A DNA stretch of 64,000 nucleotides from an uncultured SAR86 cluster bacterium (lineage in GTDB: Bacteria > Pseudomonadota > Gammaproteobacteria > Magnimaribacterales > D2472), in NCBI GenBank assembly GCA_902511575.1, contig CABXFU010000001.1:1-64000 (forward strand), in the 5' to 3' direction. The notes beneath the pieces were generated by a model. It was given only the letters and a program-made list of their open reading frames with translations. It was not told the origin of the DNA and ran no database searches. The position numbers and the translations under genes were made by a program. The first letter of the stretch is position 1, and the number at the start of each line of letters is the position of its first letter. This document shows positions 9,249-19,173 of the stretch, one piece after another.

Positions 9249-9539
9249 TTATCGATTAAGAATTTTAAGAAGTTTTTTCATGAAACGTTTTAATGTTTTT
9301 GCAGATTCCCTTTCACTGGTTGTTTCAATGACCTCAGACTGAGAATACCCATCCCAAAAAGTTATTTGATCGTATTGTTTAAATTTCTTTAATTCCAAAG
9401 AAGCTGGGTCTAGATTTTGCTCATCTATTAAATAAATTTTTATCTGATCTTCATCTAATGAAATACTGATATTTTCAAATGTTGAAAAATAAGATTTGTA
9501 CAGATTCTCAACTCGCTGATTAAAGGTGAAGGCCTGCAT
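9249..9539 (-). CDS. Hypothetical protein
   Basis: 96 aa ORF adjacent to the 9072..9248 ORF on the same strand. Confidence 0.55.
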   Translation of the reverse strand: MQAFTFNQRVENLYKSYFSTFENISISLDEDQIKIYLIDEQNLDPASLELKKFKQYDQITFWDGYSQSEVIETTSERESAKTLKRFMKKLLKILNR

Positions 9540-9592
9540 AAATTAATTGTGATACTTTAAACGTATAAAGATCATTGTTCTCTATGCCTGGC

Positions 9593-10021
9593 TCACTCCG
9601 AAGAAACTGAATCTCTAAGCTCTTTAATTTTTTCTAAGCTAACTTTATCTTTAAAACTCATAATTATTGCTGCGATAGACAATATTAATATTGCTCCAGC
9701 TTCACCTAAAACAACTAAAGCACCCATTTCTTTACTTTGCATAACAATCAGTCTGCATAAAGCTGTAATTGCAATAATGATTGGAAGAGTCACAGGAATT
9801 CTATTGGTGCTATAAAAAGCTCCTACCATCCCAATAATTTCTGCATATATAAAAAGCATAAATAAATCTGGCAGGGTAATTTCTTGCGCCAAGACCATGT
9901 CAAAAATATACAAAGCAGATGCAATGCAGGTAGCTATTCCAATAATGGCTAAAAGTAATTTTTCACTTGCAATGGTTGTCCAGTGCAAACTTTTTGTAAG
10001 TTTTGATTGCGAGTCATTCAT
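9593..10021 (-). CDS. PsiE-like (phosphate-starvation-inducible) membrane protein
   Basis: Four hydrophobic segments and PsiE-like 'LFMLFIYAEIIGMVGAFY..NRIPVTLPIIIAITALCR'. Confidence 0.75.
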   Translation of the reverse strand: MNDSQSKLTKSLHWTTIASEKLLLAIIGIATCIASALYIFDMVLAQEITLPDLFMLFIYAEIIGMVGAFYSTNRIPVTLPIIIAITALCRLIVMQSKEMGALVVLGEAGAILILSIAAIIMSFKDKVSLEKIKELRDSVSSE

Positions 10022-10145
10022 AAATTAATCATACCAAAGGAATATAGAATGAAATATTTTTTTTACTGAAAAGTTAAAATTCTGGCGCCTGAATATTTAT
10101 TGTAGTAAGTTAAAATTAAACATTAGATAGTTCAATAATAGACAT

Positions 10146-11831
10146 ATGATACTGACAAAGAAAAATAGGATTCAGACTTTTACTGAAAAAGGTTGGTGGG
10201 GAAAAGATACACTATATTCACTATTTCAAGATGCTTTAACTTCTTGCAAGGATCAAGAAGCCCTTGTTGATCCTGAAAATCGTGAGGACATTACAGGGGA
10301 TGCTCCTAAGAGACTATCTTTTGATGACATAGACAAAACTGTTGAAAGATATGCAACTATATTTTTTGAGCAAGGCTTAAGGAAAGATGATATTGCCATC
10401 ATTCAATTGCCAAATGTTGTCGAGTTGCCGATGGTTTACCTGGCTTTGTCAAAACTTGGAATTATTTGTTCACCCATTCCAATGCAATATGGTGCATACG
10501 AAATAACTAGCATCATAGCCGAGACGAAGCCTAAGGCTTTTATCAGTATAGAAACCTTTAACAACAATGCCCATGCTGAACAATTTTCCTCGATATTTAA
10601 TAATGGTGAGGTTAATTTTGCATTGGGTGAAATTGAGAATTTCATTAACTTGCATGATTCCAATCCTACTGACGAGTCTTATGAATCTCAGCAATCATAT
10701 GCTTTAGATAACCAAATCACTGCAAATGATATTTTTACTATCTGTTGGACCTCTGGCACTACTGGAACCCCAAAGGGTGTTCCGCGTAGCCATAATCTTT
10801 GGCTGCCAATGGCCAAAGCTGCAGCATTTGTCTCTGAAACTGAGGAGGGTGACACGTTACTTAATCCTTTTCCCATGATAAATATGGCCAGCATTGGGGG
10901 CTTTTTATTCAATTGGTTGTTATGTAAGGGCAAGCTTGTACAGCATCATCCTTTTGATTTGAATGTTTTTCTGAATCAAATTTCAAGCGAGGATGTTAAA
11001 TACACCATCGCTCCACCTGCCATTATGAATATGCTGCTAAATAATCCAGCTATCTTGGATCAGCAAGATTTGAGCAGCTTAAGATGTATTGGGTGTGGCG
11101 GAGCCCCATTATCAGAATGGATGGTCGAGTCATTTCAAAATAAATATAACTTAACCGTACAAAATATTTTCGGTTCAAATGAAGGTGCAACTCTGCTAAG
11201 TGCTCGAAATGAGATTGAAGACCCTCATTTACGTGCGCAATATTTTCCTCGTTTTGGGGTAGAGGGTTTTGATTGGAGTAACCCAGTGTCAAAATTAGTA
11301 AAAACAAAATTGATAAGTGTCGAGACGAATGCTGAAATAACTGATCCAGGCCAACCAGGAGAATTGCTCATTTCAGGCGCCACAGTTTTTGATGGGTATT
11401 GGAATGCTCCAGAAGCCAATGCAGAGGTATTTGACGAAGCGGGTTTTTTTAGGACTGGTGATTTATTTGAAATTTCACCAGAAGATACTCAAATGAGATT
11501 CTACAAATTTTGTGGTAGATGCAAAGATCTGATCATTCGAGGCGGGATGAACATTTCCCCAGAGGAGTTAGACAATCTGCTGAGCTCTCATCCTAAAATG
11601 CTGGAAGTTGCAGTAACTGGCTATGAAGATGATATTTTGGGAGAAAAAGTTGGAGTTGTAGCTGTGGTTGCAGAGGGTGACACTATATCTTTAGAAGAAA
11701 TAATAGAGTTTCTCAAAGACCAACAGATCGCAAAGTATAAAATGCCAGAAGATCTAAGGTTGATCGATGTTTTGCCAAAAAATCCTGTTGGTAAAGTTTT
11801 AAGGCGAGAACTAAAAGATTTATTTAATTAG
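10146..11831 (+). CDS. Acyl-CoA synthetase / AMP-dependent ligase
   Basis: 'CWTSGTTGTPKGVPRSH' P-loop; 'FFRTGDLFEI'; 'GRCKDLIIRGGMNISPEELD'; 'NPVGKVLRRELKD'. Confidence 0.92.
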   Translation: MILTKKNRIQTFTEKGWWGKDTLYSLFQDALTSCKDQEALVDPENREDITGDAPKRLSFDDIDKTVERYATIFFEQGLRKDDIAIIQLPNVVELPMVYLALSKLGIICSPIPMQYGAYEITSIIAETKPKAFISIETFNNNAHAEQFSSIFNNGEVNFALGEIENFINLHDSNPTDESYESQQSYALDNQITANDIFTICWTSGTTGTPKGVPRSHNLWLPMAKAAAFVSETEEGDTLLNPFPMINMASIGGFLFNWLLCKGKLVQHHPFDLNVFLNQISSEDVKYTIAPPAIMNMLLNNPAILDQQDLSSLRCIGCGGAPLSEWMVESFQNKYNLTVQNIFGSNEGATLLSARNEIEDPHLRAQYFPRFGVEGFDWSNPVSKLVKTKLISVETNAEITDPGQPGELLISGATVFDGYWNAPEANAEVFDEAGFFRTGDLFEISPEDTQMRFYKFCGRCKDLIIRGGMNISPEELDNLLSSHPKMLEVAVTGYEDDILGEKVGVVAVVAEGDTISLEEIIEFLKDQQIAKYKMPEDLRLIDVLPKNPVGKVLRRELKDLFN

Positions 11832-13063
11832 GTAGTTCCCACTACAAAACTAACAACCGTTGTGGCACTTCCGCCAATATTTAAAGTTGATATATTCTTT
11901 GCATTTTCAATTTGGTACTCACCCGCATGATCTGTGCATTGTTTGTAGCAATCTAGTAGCATCCTGACGCCCGTTGCACCCACTGGATGTCCCAAACCAA
12001 TCAGTCCACCACTAGCATTAATTGGGATTTTGCCGCCAATCTCTATTTCACCTGATTCAATAGCTTTCCAGCTCTCTCCAGGTTTTGTAATGCCAAAATG
12101 ATCAATTGCCATATATTCAGTTGATGTAAAGCAGTCATGAGTCTCAATACCATCTATATCAGCTACACCTTGCATTCCAGCTCTTGAAAAAGCATCATCA
12201 ATTGCTTTTTTTACATGTGGAAAAATGTGGTCTTTATTTTGACTAAAATCGATTTTTTCTTGATATGTTATGGGACCCGTTTGATGGCCCCAGCCTTTAA
12301 TATAGGGAATTGAATCAATGTCTATTGATCTTGCTTGAGCATATTCTTTAGCTTTTTTTGCACTTGCTAAAAAAATAATAGCAGCCCCATCTGTTACCTG
12401 GCCGCAATCCATTTTTCTAGTTCTGCCCTCGATCACAGGATTAGCATGATCTGATCTTGTAAAAGTATCTGATTCAAAAGTCCAACCTCTAGTTTGAGAG
12501 TTTGGATTTTTTTTGGCATTGCCAAAGTTTATCTCTGATATTTTTGAAAGATGATCTTCATTGATGCCATATCTTTTATCATATTCATTAGTAAGCTCAC
12601 TAAACATGTGTGGCCAAGGATATTGAATGCCTTGGCATTCAAAACCTGATCGCATTGCAGGGCCTCCAATATTTTGAGCCGCCTGCTCTCCTGAAACATT
12701 CCTCATTTGTTCAATGCCCAAGACTGCAGCTAGCTCATATCTACCCGATTCAATTTCAGCACAAGCAGCCAATGTTGCAATACTTCCAGAAGCACATGCT
12801 GCCTCATGTCGTGAAGAGGGCAGCCCAAAAAAGTCGGGATGCGAGGAGACAAAAAAACCACCTAAATGGCCTTGATTGCAAAATAATTCAGCAGTGAAAT
12901 TACCAACATGGGCAACATCAATATCTTTAGCCTCTAAATTAACAGAAGATAATCCTTGCGCAATTGTATTTTCGAATACATCCATAAGGTCCAATTCATT
13001 TCTGTGCCAGTTCTGAGCAAAGTCAGATTGATAGCCCCCTAAGATATATACGCGTTCTTGCAT
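11828..13063 (-). CDS. Thiolase family protein (SCP2-type acetyl-CoA acetyltransferase-like)
   Basis: 'HEAACASGSIA', 'ETHDCFT', 'INASGGLIGLGHPVGATG'. Confidence 0.88.
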   Translation of the reverse strand: MQERVYILGGYQSDFAQNWHRNELDLMDVFENTIAQGLSSVNLEAKDIDVAHVGNFTAELFCNQGHLGGFFVSSHPDFFGLPSSRHEAACASGSIATLAACAEIESGRYELAAVLGIEQMRNVSGEQAAQNIGGPAMRSGFECQGIQYPWPHMFSELTNEYDKRYGINEDHLSKISEINFGNAKKNPNSQTRGWTFESDTFTRSDHANPVIEGRTRKMDCGQVTDGAAIIFLASAKKAKEYAQARSIDIDSIPYIKGWGHQTGPITYQEKIDFSQNKDHIFPHVKKAIDDAFSRAGMQGVADIDGIETHDCFTSTEYMAIDHFGITKPGESWKAIESGEIEIGGKIPINASGGLIGLGHPVGATGVRMLLDCYKQCTDHAGEYQIENAKNISTLNIGGSATTVVSFVVGTT

Positions 13064-13166
13064 TTAATAATTATATGCATGATTGTCTAACATTCAAAAG
13101 AAAAACCTAAGTGAGTAATAATAAGAAACTTGTACTAAACTTAAATTTAGATTTTTATAAGATCCT

Positions 13167-14069
13167 ATGCAAAATAATAAGTTAATTGATCGATTGCGAT
13201 TACCAGTAATTGTTGCTCCTATGTTCTTAGTTTCAGGACCAGATTTAGTAATTGCGAGCAGTAATGCAGGGTTGATCGGTTCTTTCCCAGGGCCAAACGC
13301 AAGAACAGCAGAGGAGCTTGAAGAATGGATGCATCAAATCAATAAATCCACTTCTAATACTTGGGCATTTAACATGATCACGCATAAGACTTATGATCGG
13401 TTTTCAGAGGAGCTGGATTTAATAAAGAAGTTCCAACCTAAAATTGTTATTACCGCCTTGGGTAGCCCGGAAAGAGTTATTGAAGCGGTTCATGGTTATG
13501 GAGGACAAGTGATAGCAGATGTTAATAACATTAGTTTTGCGCAACGATGCGCTGAGATGAATGTTGATGGAATGGCGCTCATCTGTCATGGAGCAGGAGG
13601 TCACACTGGCCAACTTTCCCCATTTTCATTTAGCTCATATGTAAGAGAGTTTTTTGATGGTCTTATAGTTTTATCGGGCTCCATTTCTACTGGAAAGCAC
13701 ATTAAAGCAGCTCAATTATTAAGTGCAGATCTTTGCTATATGGGCACAAGGTTTATTTCGGCTCAAGAAAGCAATGCAGTTGATGAATATAAATCCATGA
13801 TTATTAATTCAAACTATGATGATTTAAGAATGACCAATCTGTTTACTGGAGCTCAAGCTTATTACCTAAAAGATAGTATTATTAATAATAATTTAGATCC
13901 GGATAACTTAGACTCAAATACAGACGGTTTTAATGTCTCAGCATCACAGGATAAAATTAGTGCATGGAAGGATATTTGGTCAGCAGGACAAGGCGTTGGT
14001 TTAATTAAAAATATAGAAAGCGTAGAATCTATAGTAGAAGAGCTTGAATCTGAGTTCTTGCAGGGGTAG
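13167..14069 (+). CDS. Nitronate monooxygenase family protein
   Basis: 'RLPVIVAPMFLVSGPDLVIASSNAGLIGSFP', 'ICHGAGGHTGQLSPFSF' FMN-binding family signature. Confidence 0.88.
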   Translation: MQNNKLIDRLRLPVIVAPMFLVSGPDLVIASSNAGLIGSFPGPNARTAEELEEWMHQINKSTSNTWAFNMITHKTYDRFSEELDLIKKFQPKIVITALGSPERVIEAVHGYGGQVIADVNNISFAQRCAEMNVDGMALICHGAGGHTGQLSPFSFSSYVREFFDGLIVLSGSISTGKHIKAAQLLSADLCYMGTRFISAQESNAVDEYKSMIINSNYDDLRMTNLFTGAQAYYLKDSIINNNLDPDNLDSNTDGFNVSASQDKISAWKDIWSAGQGVGLIKNIESVESIVEELESEFLQG

Positions 14070-14072
14070 AGC

Positions 14073-15527
14073 ATGGAAATTAAAAAAACAAATACTATTA
14101 AACCTTCCATAAAAACTCATGACCACCCATATCTTAAGGATGCATGGGTGCCAAATTATGATGAGTATGAGGTTGCTGATCTTCAAGCATTAGATGAAAT
14201 ACCTGAAGATATAGCAGGAGCCTATTTTAGAAATACTGAGAATCAAGTTCATGAGCCCATTGGTCGATTTCACCCCTTTGATGGCGATGGGATGATTCAT
14301 TCAATTAATTTTGATAATGGCAAAGCAAATTATGTAAATAAATTTATTCGAACAGAAGGTTTTTTGGTTGAGCAAGAGATGGGAAAATCAATGTGGGCTG
14401 GTCTGATGGAGAGAACAGGCTCATCCCTATTGCCAGGATGGGGAGCTCAAGGTGGAATTAAGGATTCATCTTCAACAGATATAATAGTTCATGCTGGAGA
14501 GCCACTTTCAACATTCTACCAATGTGGTGAAGGCTATAAGTTAGATCCATATACACTAGAAACTCAAAATAAGGCATCTTGGGTTCCCGAAGGGGGGTTA
14601 TCTGCTCATCCTAAGGTTGATTTGGCAACAGGCGAGCTAATGTTTTTTAATTATTCAAAGCAAGCACCATATTTGAATTATGGGGTGGTTGATAAAAATC
14701 AAAATCTAAAACACTTAATACCAGTTGAACTGCCTGGTCCGAGGCTTCCTCATGATATGGCTTTTAGTAAAAACTATTCAATTATTAATGATCTGCCTCT
14801 TTTTTGGGATCAAGAGATGCTTAAAAAAGGAATTCATGCCACAAGATTGCATGACTTGCCTTCAAGATTTGCAGTCATTCCAAGATATGGTAACCCTGAG
14901 GATATTCAATGGTTTGAGGCTGATCCAACCTATGTGCTGCATTGGAATAATGCATATGAGGTAGGTGATGAATTAATCTTAGAGGGATACTTTCAAGAAC
15001 ATCCTTGGCCAGAAAATTTTGTAGATGCTCCGCCAGGTTTAGAACGTATGATGGCTTTTTTAGATTTCTCGCTATTAAAACCAAGACTGCATAGATGGAA
15101 GTTTAATTTAAAAACTGGAGTTACAACCGAAGAAGATATTTGTAATGAAACGATAGAGTTTGGAGTTATTAACCAGCATATTGCTGGAATTGAGCATCGA
15201 TATACTTACAGCATGATTCCAACCAAGGGGCATTTTACCTTTGACGGTATCACCAAGCATGATCATCAAAAAAATTCTCTAAGTAAATATGTTTTTCCAG
15301 AGCATATTTTTATCAGCGAAGTAAGTTTTGCACCAAAAACAGGCGCCATTGATGAAGATGATGGATATCTGATCACTATCAGCAATGATGTTAAAGAGAA
15401 GAGCTCGTCTTGCTTATTGTTTGATGCTAAAAATCTTGAAGATGGCCCAGTTTGTAACATTCCTTTACCACATCAGATATGTTCAGGTACGCATGCTACA
15501 TGGGCTCAAAAAAGCGACTTAAAGTAA
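14073..15527 (+). CDS. Carotenoid cleavage oxygenase family (RPE65 / lignostilbene dioxygenase-like)
   Basis: 'GRFHPFDGDGMIHSI'; candidate iron His residues in 'SAHPKVD', 'LPHDMAFSKNY', 'VLHWNNAYE', 'GTHATW'. Confidence 0.9.
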   Translation: MEIKKTNTIKPSIKTHDHPYLKDAWVPNYDEYEVADLQALDEIPEDIAGAYFRNTENQVHEPIGRFHPFDGDGMIHSINFDNGKANYVNKFIRTEGFLVEQEMGKSMWAGLMERTGSSLLPGWGAQGGIKDSSSTDIIVHAGEPLSTFYQCGEGYKLDPYTLETQNKASWVPEGGLSAHPKVDLATGELMFFNYSKQAPYLNYGVVDKNQNLKHLIPVELPGPRLPHDMAFSKNYSIINDLPLFWDQEMLKKGIHATRLHDLPSRFAVIPRYGNPEDIQWFEADPTYVLHWNNAYEVGDELILEGYFQEHPWPENFVDAPPGLERMMAFLDFSLLKPRLHRWKFNLKTGVTTEEDICNETIEFGVINQHIAGIEHRYTYSMIPTKGHFTFDGITKHDHQKNSLSKYVFPEHIFISEVSFAPKTGAIDEDDGYLITISNDVKEKSSSCLLFDAKNLEDGPVCNIPLPHQICSGTHATWAQKSDLK

Positions 15528-15534
15528 AAAATAC

Positions 15535-16734
15535 ATGAATCCTGTATATATTGTTGATTCCATTAGAACGCCTAGAGCTCGAGCGAATCAAAAAGGTGGA
15601 TTGAGCCAGATTAATCCTTATGAATTATTGGATGTTTTATATAAAGATATTGAGCAGAAAAATTTTCTAAATTTAAACTCTATCGATGAGGTCATATTAG
15701 GCTGCGTCACTCAACATGGTGAGCAAGCAGGTAATATTGCAAAAACCTCTGCACTATATTCTGGATATCCAGATTCAATTTCAGGGCTTACAGTAAATAG
15801 ATTTTGCTCTTCCAGTCTGGATGCAATTAATCTTGGACAATTAAAAATTCAGTCGCAGCAAGCAGATAATGTAATTGCTGGTGGAATCGAAATGATGTCA
15901 AGGGTGCCCATGCTCTCAGATGAAGCGGCAATTTGGAATGATATTAATATAGCCGGCCAAGCAAAAATTTTTTTAATGGGAAGTGGAGCTGATCTGATAG
16001 CAAGTCTTTTTAATATTTCTAGACATGATGTAGATATGCAAGCATTAAAGTCACAGCAAAAAGCATTAAATGCTCAAAAAAATGATCACTTTAAGTCAAT
16101 TGTTCCAGTAGTAAATAAAAGCAAATCGATTCATTGTGCTCATGATGAGTGCATAAGATCAGATACAAGCCTTGAAAGCTTGGCCTTATTGGCTCCAAGT
16201 TTTAAAGAGCTTGGAGAGCAGGGAGTAGATCAAGCTCAGTTAAACCTTTTTCCTACCTTGGAAGAAATTTCACATGTTCACACTGCAGGTAATTCTCCTG
16301 CAATGGCAGATGCAGCTTCCATGACATTGCTCTCAAATAAGAAAATGCAGGATGATGGGCAGAAAGCTAGAGCAAAGATTATTTCTGTTGCCACTGTGAA
16401 TGATGATCCTTTGTTAGTGTTATCAGGTTGTATGCTAGCTACACAAAAAATACTTGCACATAATAATCTTCGAGTTTCTGATATAGATTTATTTGAGATT
16501 CATGAGGCCTTTGCTTCCACAATGATTCATTGTCAGCAAGAATTAAATATAGATGATAATAAGCTTAACGTTAATGGGGGCTGCATTGCTCTTGGTCATC
16601 CGATGGGAGCAACGGGCTCTATCATGATGTCCACGCTCATTGATGAGCTTGAAAGGCAAGACCTCTCAACTGGCATTGTTGCAACCAGCGGCGCAGCTGG
16701 TGCAGGAACCGCCATTTTAGTTGAAAGATTATAG
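15535..16734 (+). CDS. Thiolase (acetyl-CoA C-acyltransferase family)
   Basis: 'NRFCSSSLDAI', 'EIHEAFAS', 'GGCIALGHPMGATG'. Confidence 0.9.
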   Translation: MNPVYIVDSIRTPRARANQKGGLSQINPYELLDVLYKDIEQKNFLNLNSIDEVILGCVTQHGEQAGNIAKTSALYSGYPDSISGLTVNRFCSSSLDAINLGQLKIQSQQADNVIAGGIEMMSRVPMLSDEAAIWNDINIAGQAKIFLMGSGADLIASLFNISRHDVDMQALKSQQKALNAQKNDHFKSIVPVVNKSKSIHCAHDECIRSDTSLESLALLAPSFKELGEQGVDQAQLNLFPTLEEISHVHTAGNSPAMADAASMTLLSNKKMQDDGQKARAKIISVATVNDDPLLVLSGCMLATQKILAHNNLRVSDIDLFEIHEAFASTMIHCQQELNIDDNKLNVNGGCIALGHPMGATGSIMMSTLIDELERQDLSTGIVATSGAAGAGTAILVERL

Positions 16735-16737
16735 GCT

Positions 16738-16766
16738 AAAAAAAGCCCCACTATAAAGTGAGGCTT
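16738..16766 (-). terminator. Rho-independent terminator for the minus-strand TonB receptor gene
   Basis: On minus strand: AAGCCTCACT-TTAT-AGTGGGGCTT followed by a T run; one mismatch in the stem. Confidence 0.75.
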
Positions 16767-16787
16767 CAAGACAGCTATTTAGTTTGA

Positions 16788-19076
16788 CTAAAAATTATAA
16801 TCAAGCTTTACAGCTATATTTTTTGGACGAGCATAAATAGCATCATATGCTATTCCATCAAGTGCTCCACCTGAAGCAAGTCTAACAAATGTTCTTGCTA
16901 AAGGAATAGTTCCACCAACAACCTTAATGCGCTCGTCAGTCAAGTTGTCTCCAATTAATGATATTCTCCACTTGCCATCAGAGCTTGTTAAACCAAGCAC
17001 CAACCCAACTTTTGAGTAACCACTTTCTTTAATATTTTTATCAAGGTTGGTTGTAATAAAGTATTCTGAAGAATAATCAACATTTAAATTGGCATCAAAT
17101 GACCAATTATTTGATAAAACAGTATCGTATGCAAAGCCAGCATTAGCCGTATCTTCAGGAGCAAGAATGACGCTAGCACCAGACCTATCGCAATAAATAC
17201 CATTTGTTGCAGTCTCACCATATGCACACTGACTATTTTTCCAGTCAGTAAATTTATAGTCTAGGCTAGCCATAGATGCATAGAATTCCAAGCCGTCAGT
17301 AATAAGATACCTACCTTGCATTTCAAAACCATCTAACTCAGCGGCTGAAGCATTTCCAACTTTAAATCCTAATACACCATCAAACACACTAGTTTGAAGG
17401 TCATCATATTCAGTTGTGAAATACGTGAAATCAAATGAAGCTCTATCTGATTTCATTTTATAGCCCCATTCAATATTTGTTGCTTCTTCTTCTTCAAACT
17501 CCCATCCACCTTCACTTGAAACTAAAGGAGTTCCTGGTATCGAGTTACCTCTAATATCAAACCCTCCCGCTTTTGAACCCTGTGTGTAAGAAACATACAT
17601 TTGAGAGTTATCTGATAAGTCATAGCTTAATCGTACCATTGGATCAAAAGAGTTTTCGCTTCTGCTGCTTGCTATATCATGCGGACCCACATTCAAAACA
17701 CCTGCCCACAAAGCATTCAGCAATGGAGAGCCAGCCAATGCTGTACCAGTTCCATCTAAAGTCAACTTTCTACTTCCATCTTTATCTTCATTGGAATACC
17801 TTGCTCCAACTGTTAATCTCCAATTGCCTTCAAGGTTAATATCAGCTTGACCAAAAACAGAAAACATATCAGAAGACTGCGCATAAAGTCTGTCCCAGTT
17901 AGTTCCTACCAATAAAGAAACTGGAGGGCCTGCAAGAGCAAGAAAAGAGCCTAGTGGAACATAATCAGTAACATCAACATCTGCAGTTTGGAAATATGCG
18001 CCTATGATGTAATCAACATTTTCACCACCAGGTGAGGTATATCGAATTTCTTGAGACCACTGATCATACTTTTCTGTTTGATTTGTACCATCTAGAATTT
18101 CTAGGCCAACATAATCAACGTCAAGAACTTCATATGAATCGTATTCAACATGTCCTGTGATAGAGGTTAGAGTCCCACCACCATCCATTGGGTAGTTAGC
18201 GGTTAATACAAAGTTGTCCATAGTATTTTGACTAAAGGTTTCTCCACTAGATCTAACCCAGTTTTCTGTTGTTTCCACTGCGATGGGTCCAGCAAACACA
18301 AGACCATAACCATCTTGTGGTGCAATAGCTTCCATGGCATAACCCACAGAATCAAAGTCTGCTGTCTCAACTTTAAGATTGTAATCAACATCTCCGGATG
18401 TCCATGCAAGCTGCCCTCTGATATATGTTTCATCTCTTTGGGGCTCAACTCTTTTCATTCTTGTATTTGTGATCCAACCATCCATCTCTCTAGTTGAAAC
18501 AGTCAACCTTCCAAGAAGATTGTCAGATAGAGCACCAGATAAAACCAAGAGTGATTGATCTTCACCATGCTCAGATTCATGAGATGTAGAAAATTTTCCC
18601 TCAAACTCTTCGGTTGGCTTTGCAGATGTAACGCTTACAGCTCCACCAATTGCATTTTTACCAAATAAAGTGGGTTGGGGGCCTCTCAAAACCTCAACTC
18701 GCTCCAGATCAACCAGCGGAGTTCTGGCTAATTGACTTCTTGGGTAAACAATTCCATCAAAATTCATTGGCACAGATTGCTCGAAGCCTTTGTTTGCACC
18801 AGACCTTACTCCACGAATGGATATTGAGGTATCAATTTGAGTCTCAACAACCATAAAGTTTGGGACAGAGGCTGAAAGTGATTGAAGATTATCAACACTT
18901 CTATCAGCTATATCTTCCCCAGAAACAGCTGAGACAGAAATTGGAACATCTTGCAGACTCTGCTCTCTAATTTGAGCAGTAACCACAACTTCTTCAAGAA
19001 CTTGTGAAAAAGTAGATGGTGATGAAATTAATAATATTGCTACAAGAGCAGCATTTATTTGGCGTGAATTAAACAT
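16788..19076 (-). CDS. TonB-dependent receptor
   Basis: Signal peptide; 'LEEVVVTAQIREQSLQDVPISVSAVSG' plug start; 'ERVEVLRGPQPTLFGKNAIGGAVSV'; C-terminal beta-strand ending in F. Confidence 0.93.
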   Translation of the reverse strand: MFNSRQINAALVAILLISSPSTFSQVLEEVVVTAQIREQSLQDVPISVSAVSGEDIADRSVDNLQSLSASVPNFMVVETQIDTSISIRGVRSGANKGFEQSVPMNFDGIVYPRSQLARTPLVDLERVEVLRGPQPTLFGKNAIGGAVSVTSAKPTEEFEGKFSTSHESEHGEDQSLLVLSGALSDNLLGRLTVSTREMDGWITNTRMKRVEPQRDETYIRGQLAWTSGDVDYNLKVETADFDSVGYAMEAIAPQDGYGLVFAGPIAVETTENWVRSSGETFSQNTMDNFVLTANYPMDGGGTLTSITGHVEYDSYEVLDVDYVGLEILDGTNQTEKYDQWSQEIRYTSPGGENVDYIIGAYFQTADVDVTDYVPLGSFLALAGPPVSLLVGTNWDRLYAQSSDMFSVFGQADINLEGNWRLTVGARYSNEDKDGSRKLTLDGTGTALAGSPLLNALWAGVLNVGPHDIASSRSENSFDPMVRLSYDLSDNSQMYVSYTQGSKAGGFDIRGNSIPGTPLVSSEGGWEFEEEEATNIEWGYKMKSDRASFDFTYFTTEYDDLQTSVFDGVLGFKVGNASAAELDGFEMQGRYLITDGLEFYASMASLDYKFTDWKNSQCAYGETATNGIYCDRSGASVILAPEDTANAGFAYDTVLSNNWSFDANLNVDYSSEYFITTNLDKNIKESGYSKVGLVLGLTSSDGKWRISLIGDNLTDERIKVVGGTIPLARTFVRLASGGALDGIAYDAIYARPKNIAVKLDYNF

Positions 19077-19173
19077 ATTTAACCTATTTAAATTAATTAA
19101 AAAATATAAAAAAATGATAACGTAAAATGCTCTTAAAGCCTATTTTTTTTCTATAAAGTAAAATTTTAAGGAT

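Noticed and set aside
9160-9342. 60-aa plus-strand ORF
   Set aside because: Lies antisense to two better-packed minus-strand small ORFs; composition unlike coding sequence.
14875-15084. ORFs antisense to the carotenoid oxygenase
   Set aside because: Explained as shadows of the strongly supported plus-strand gene.
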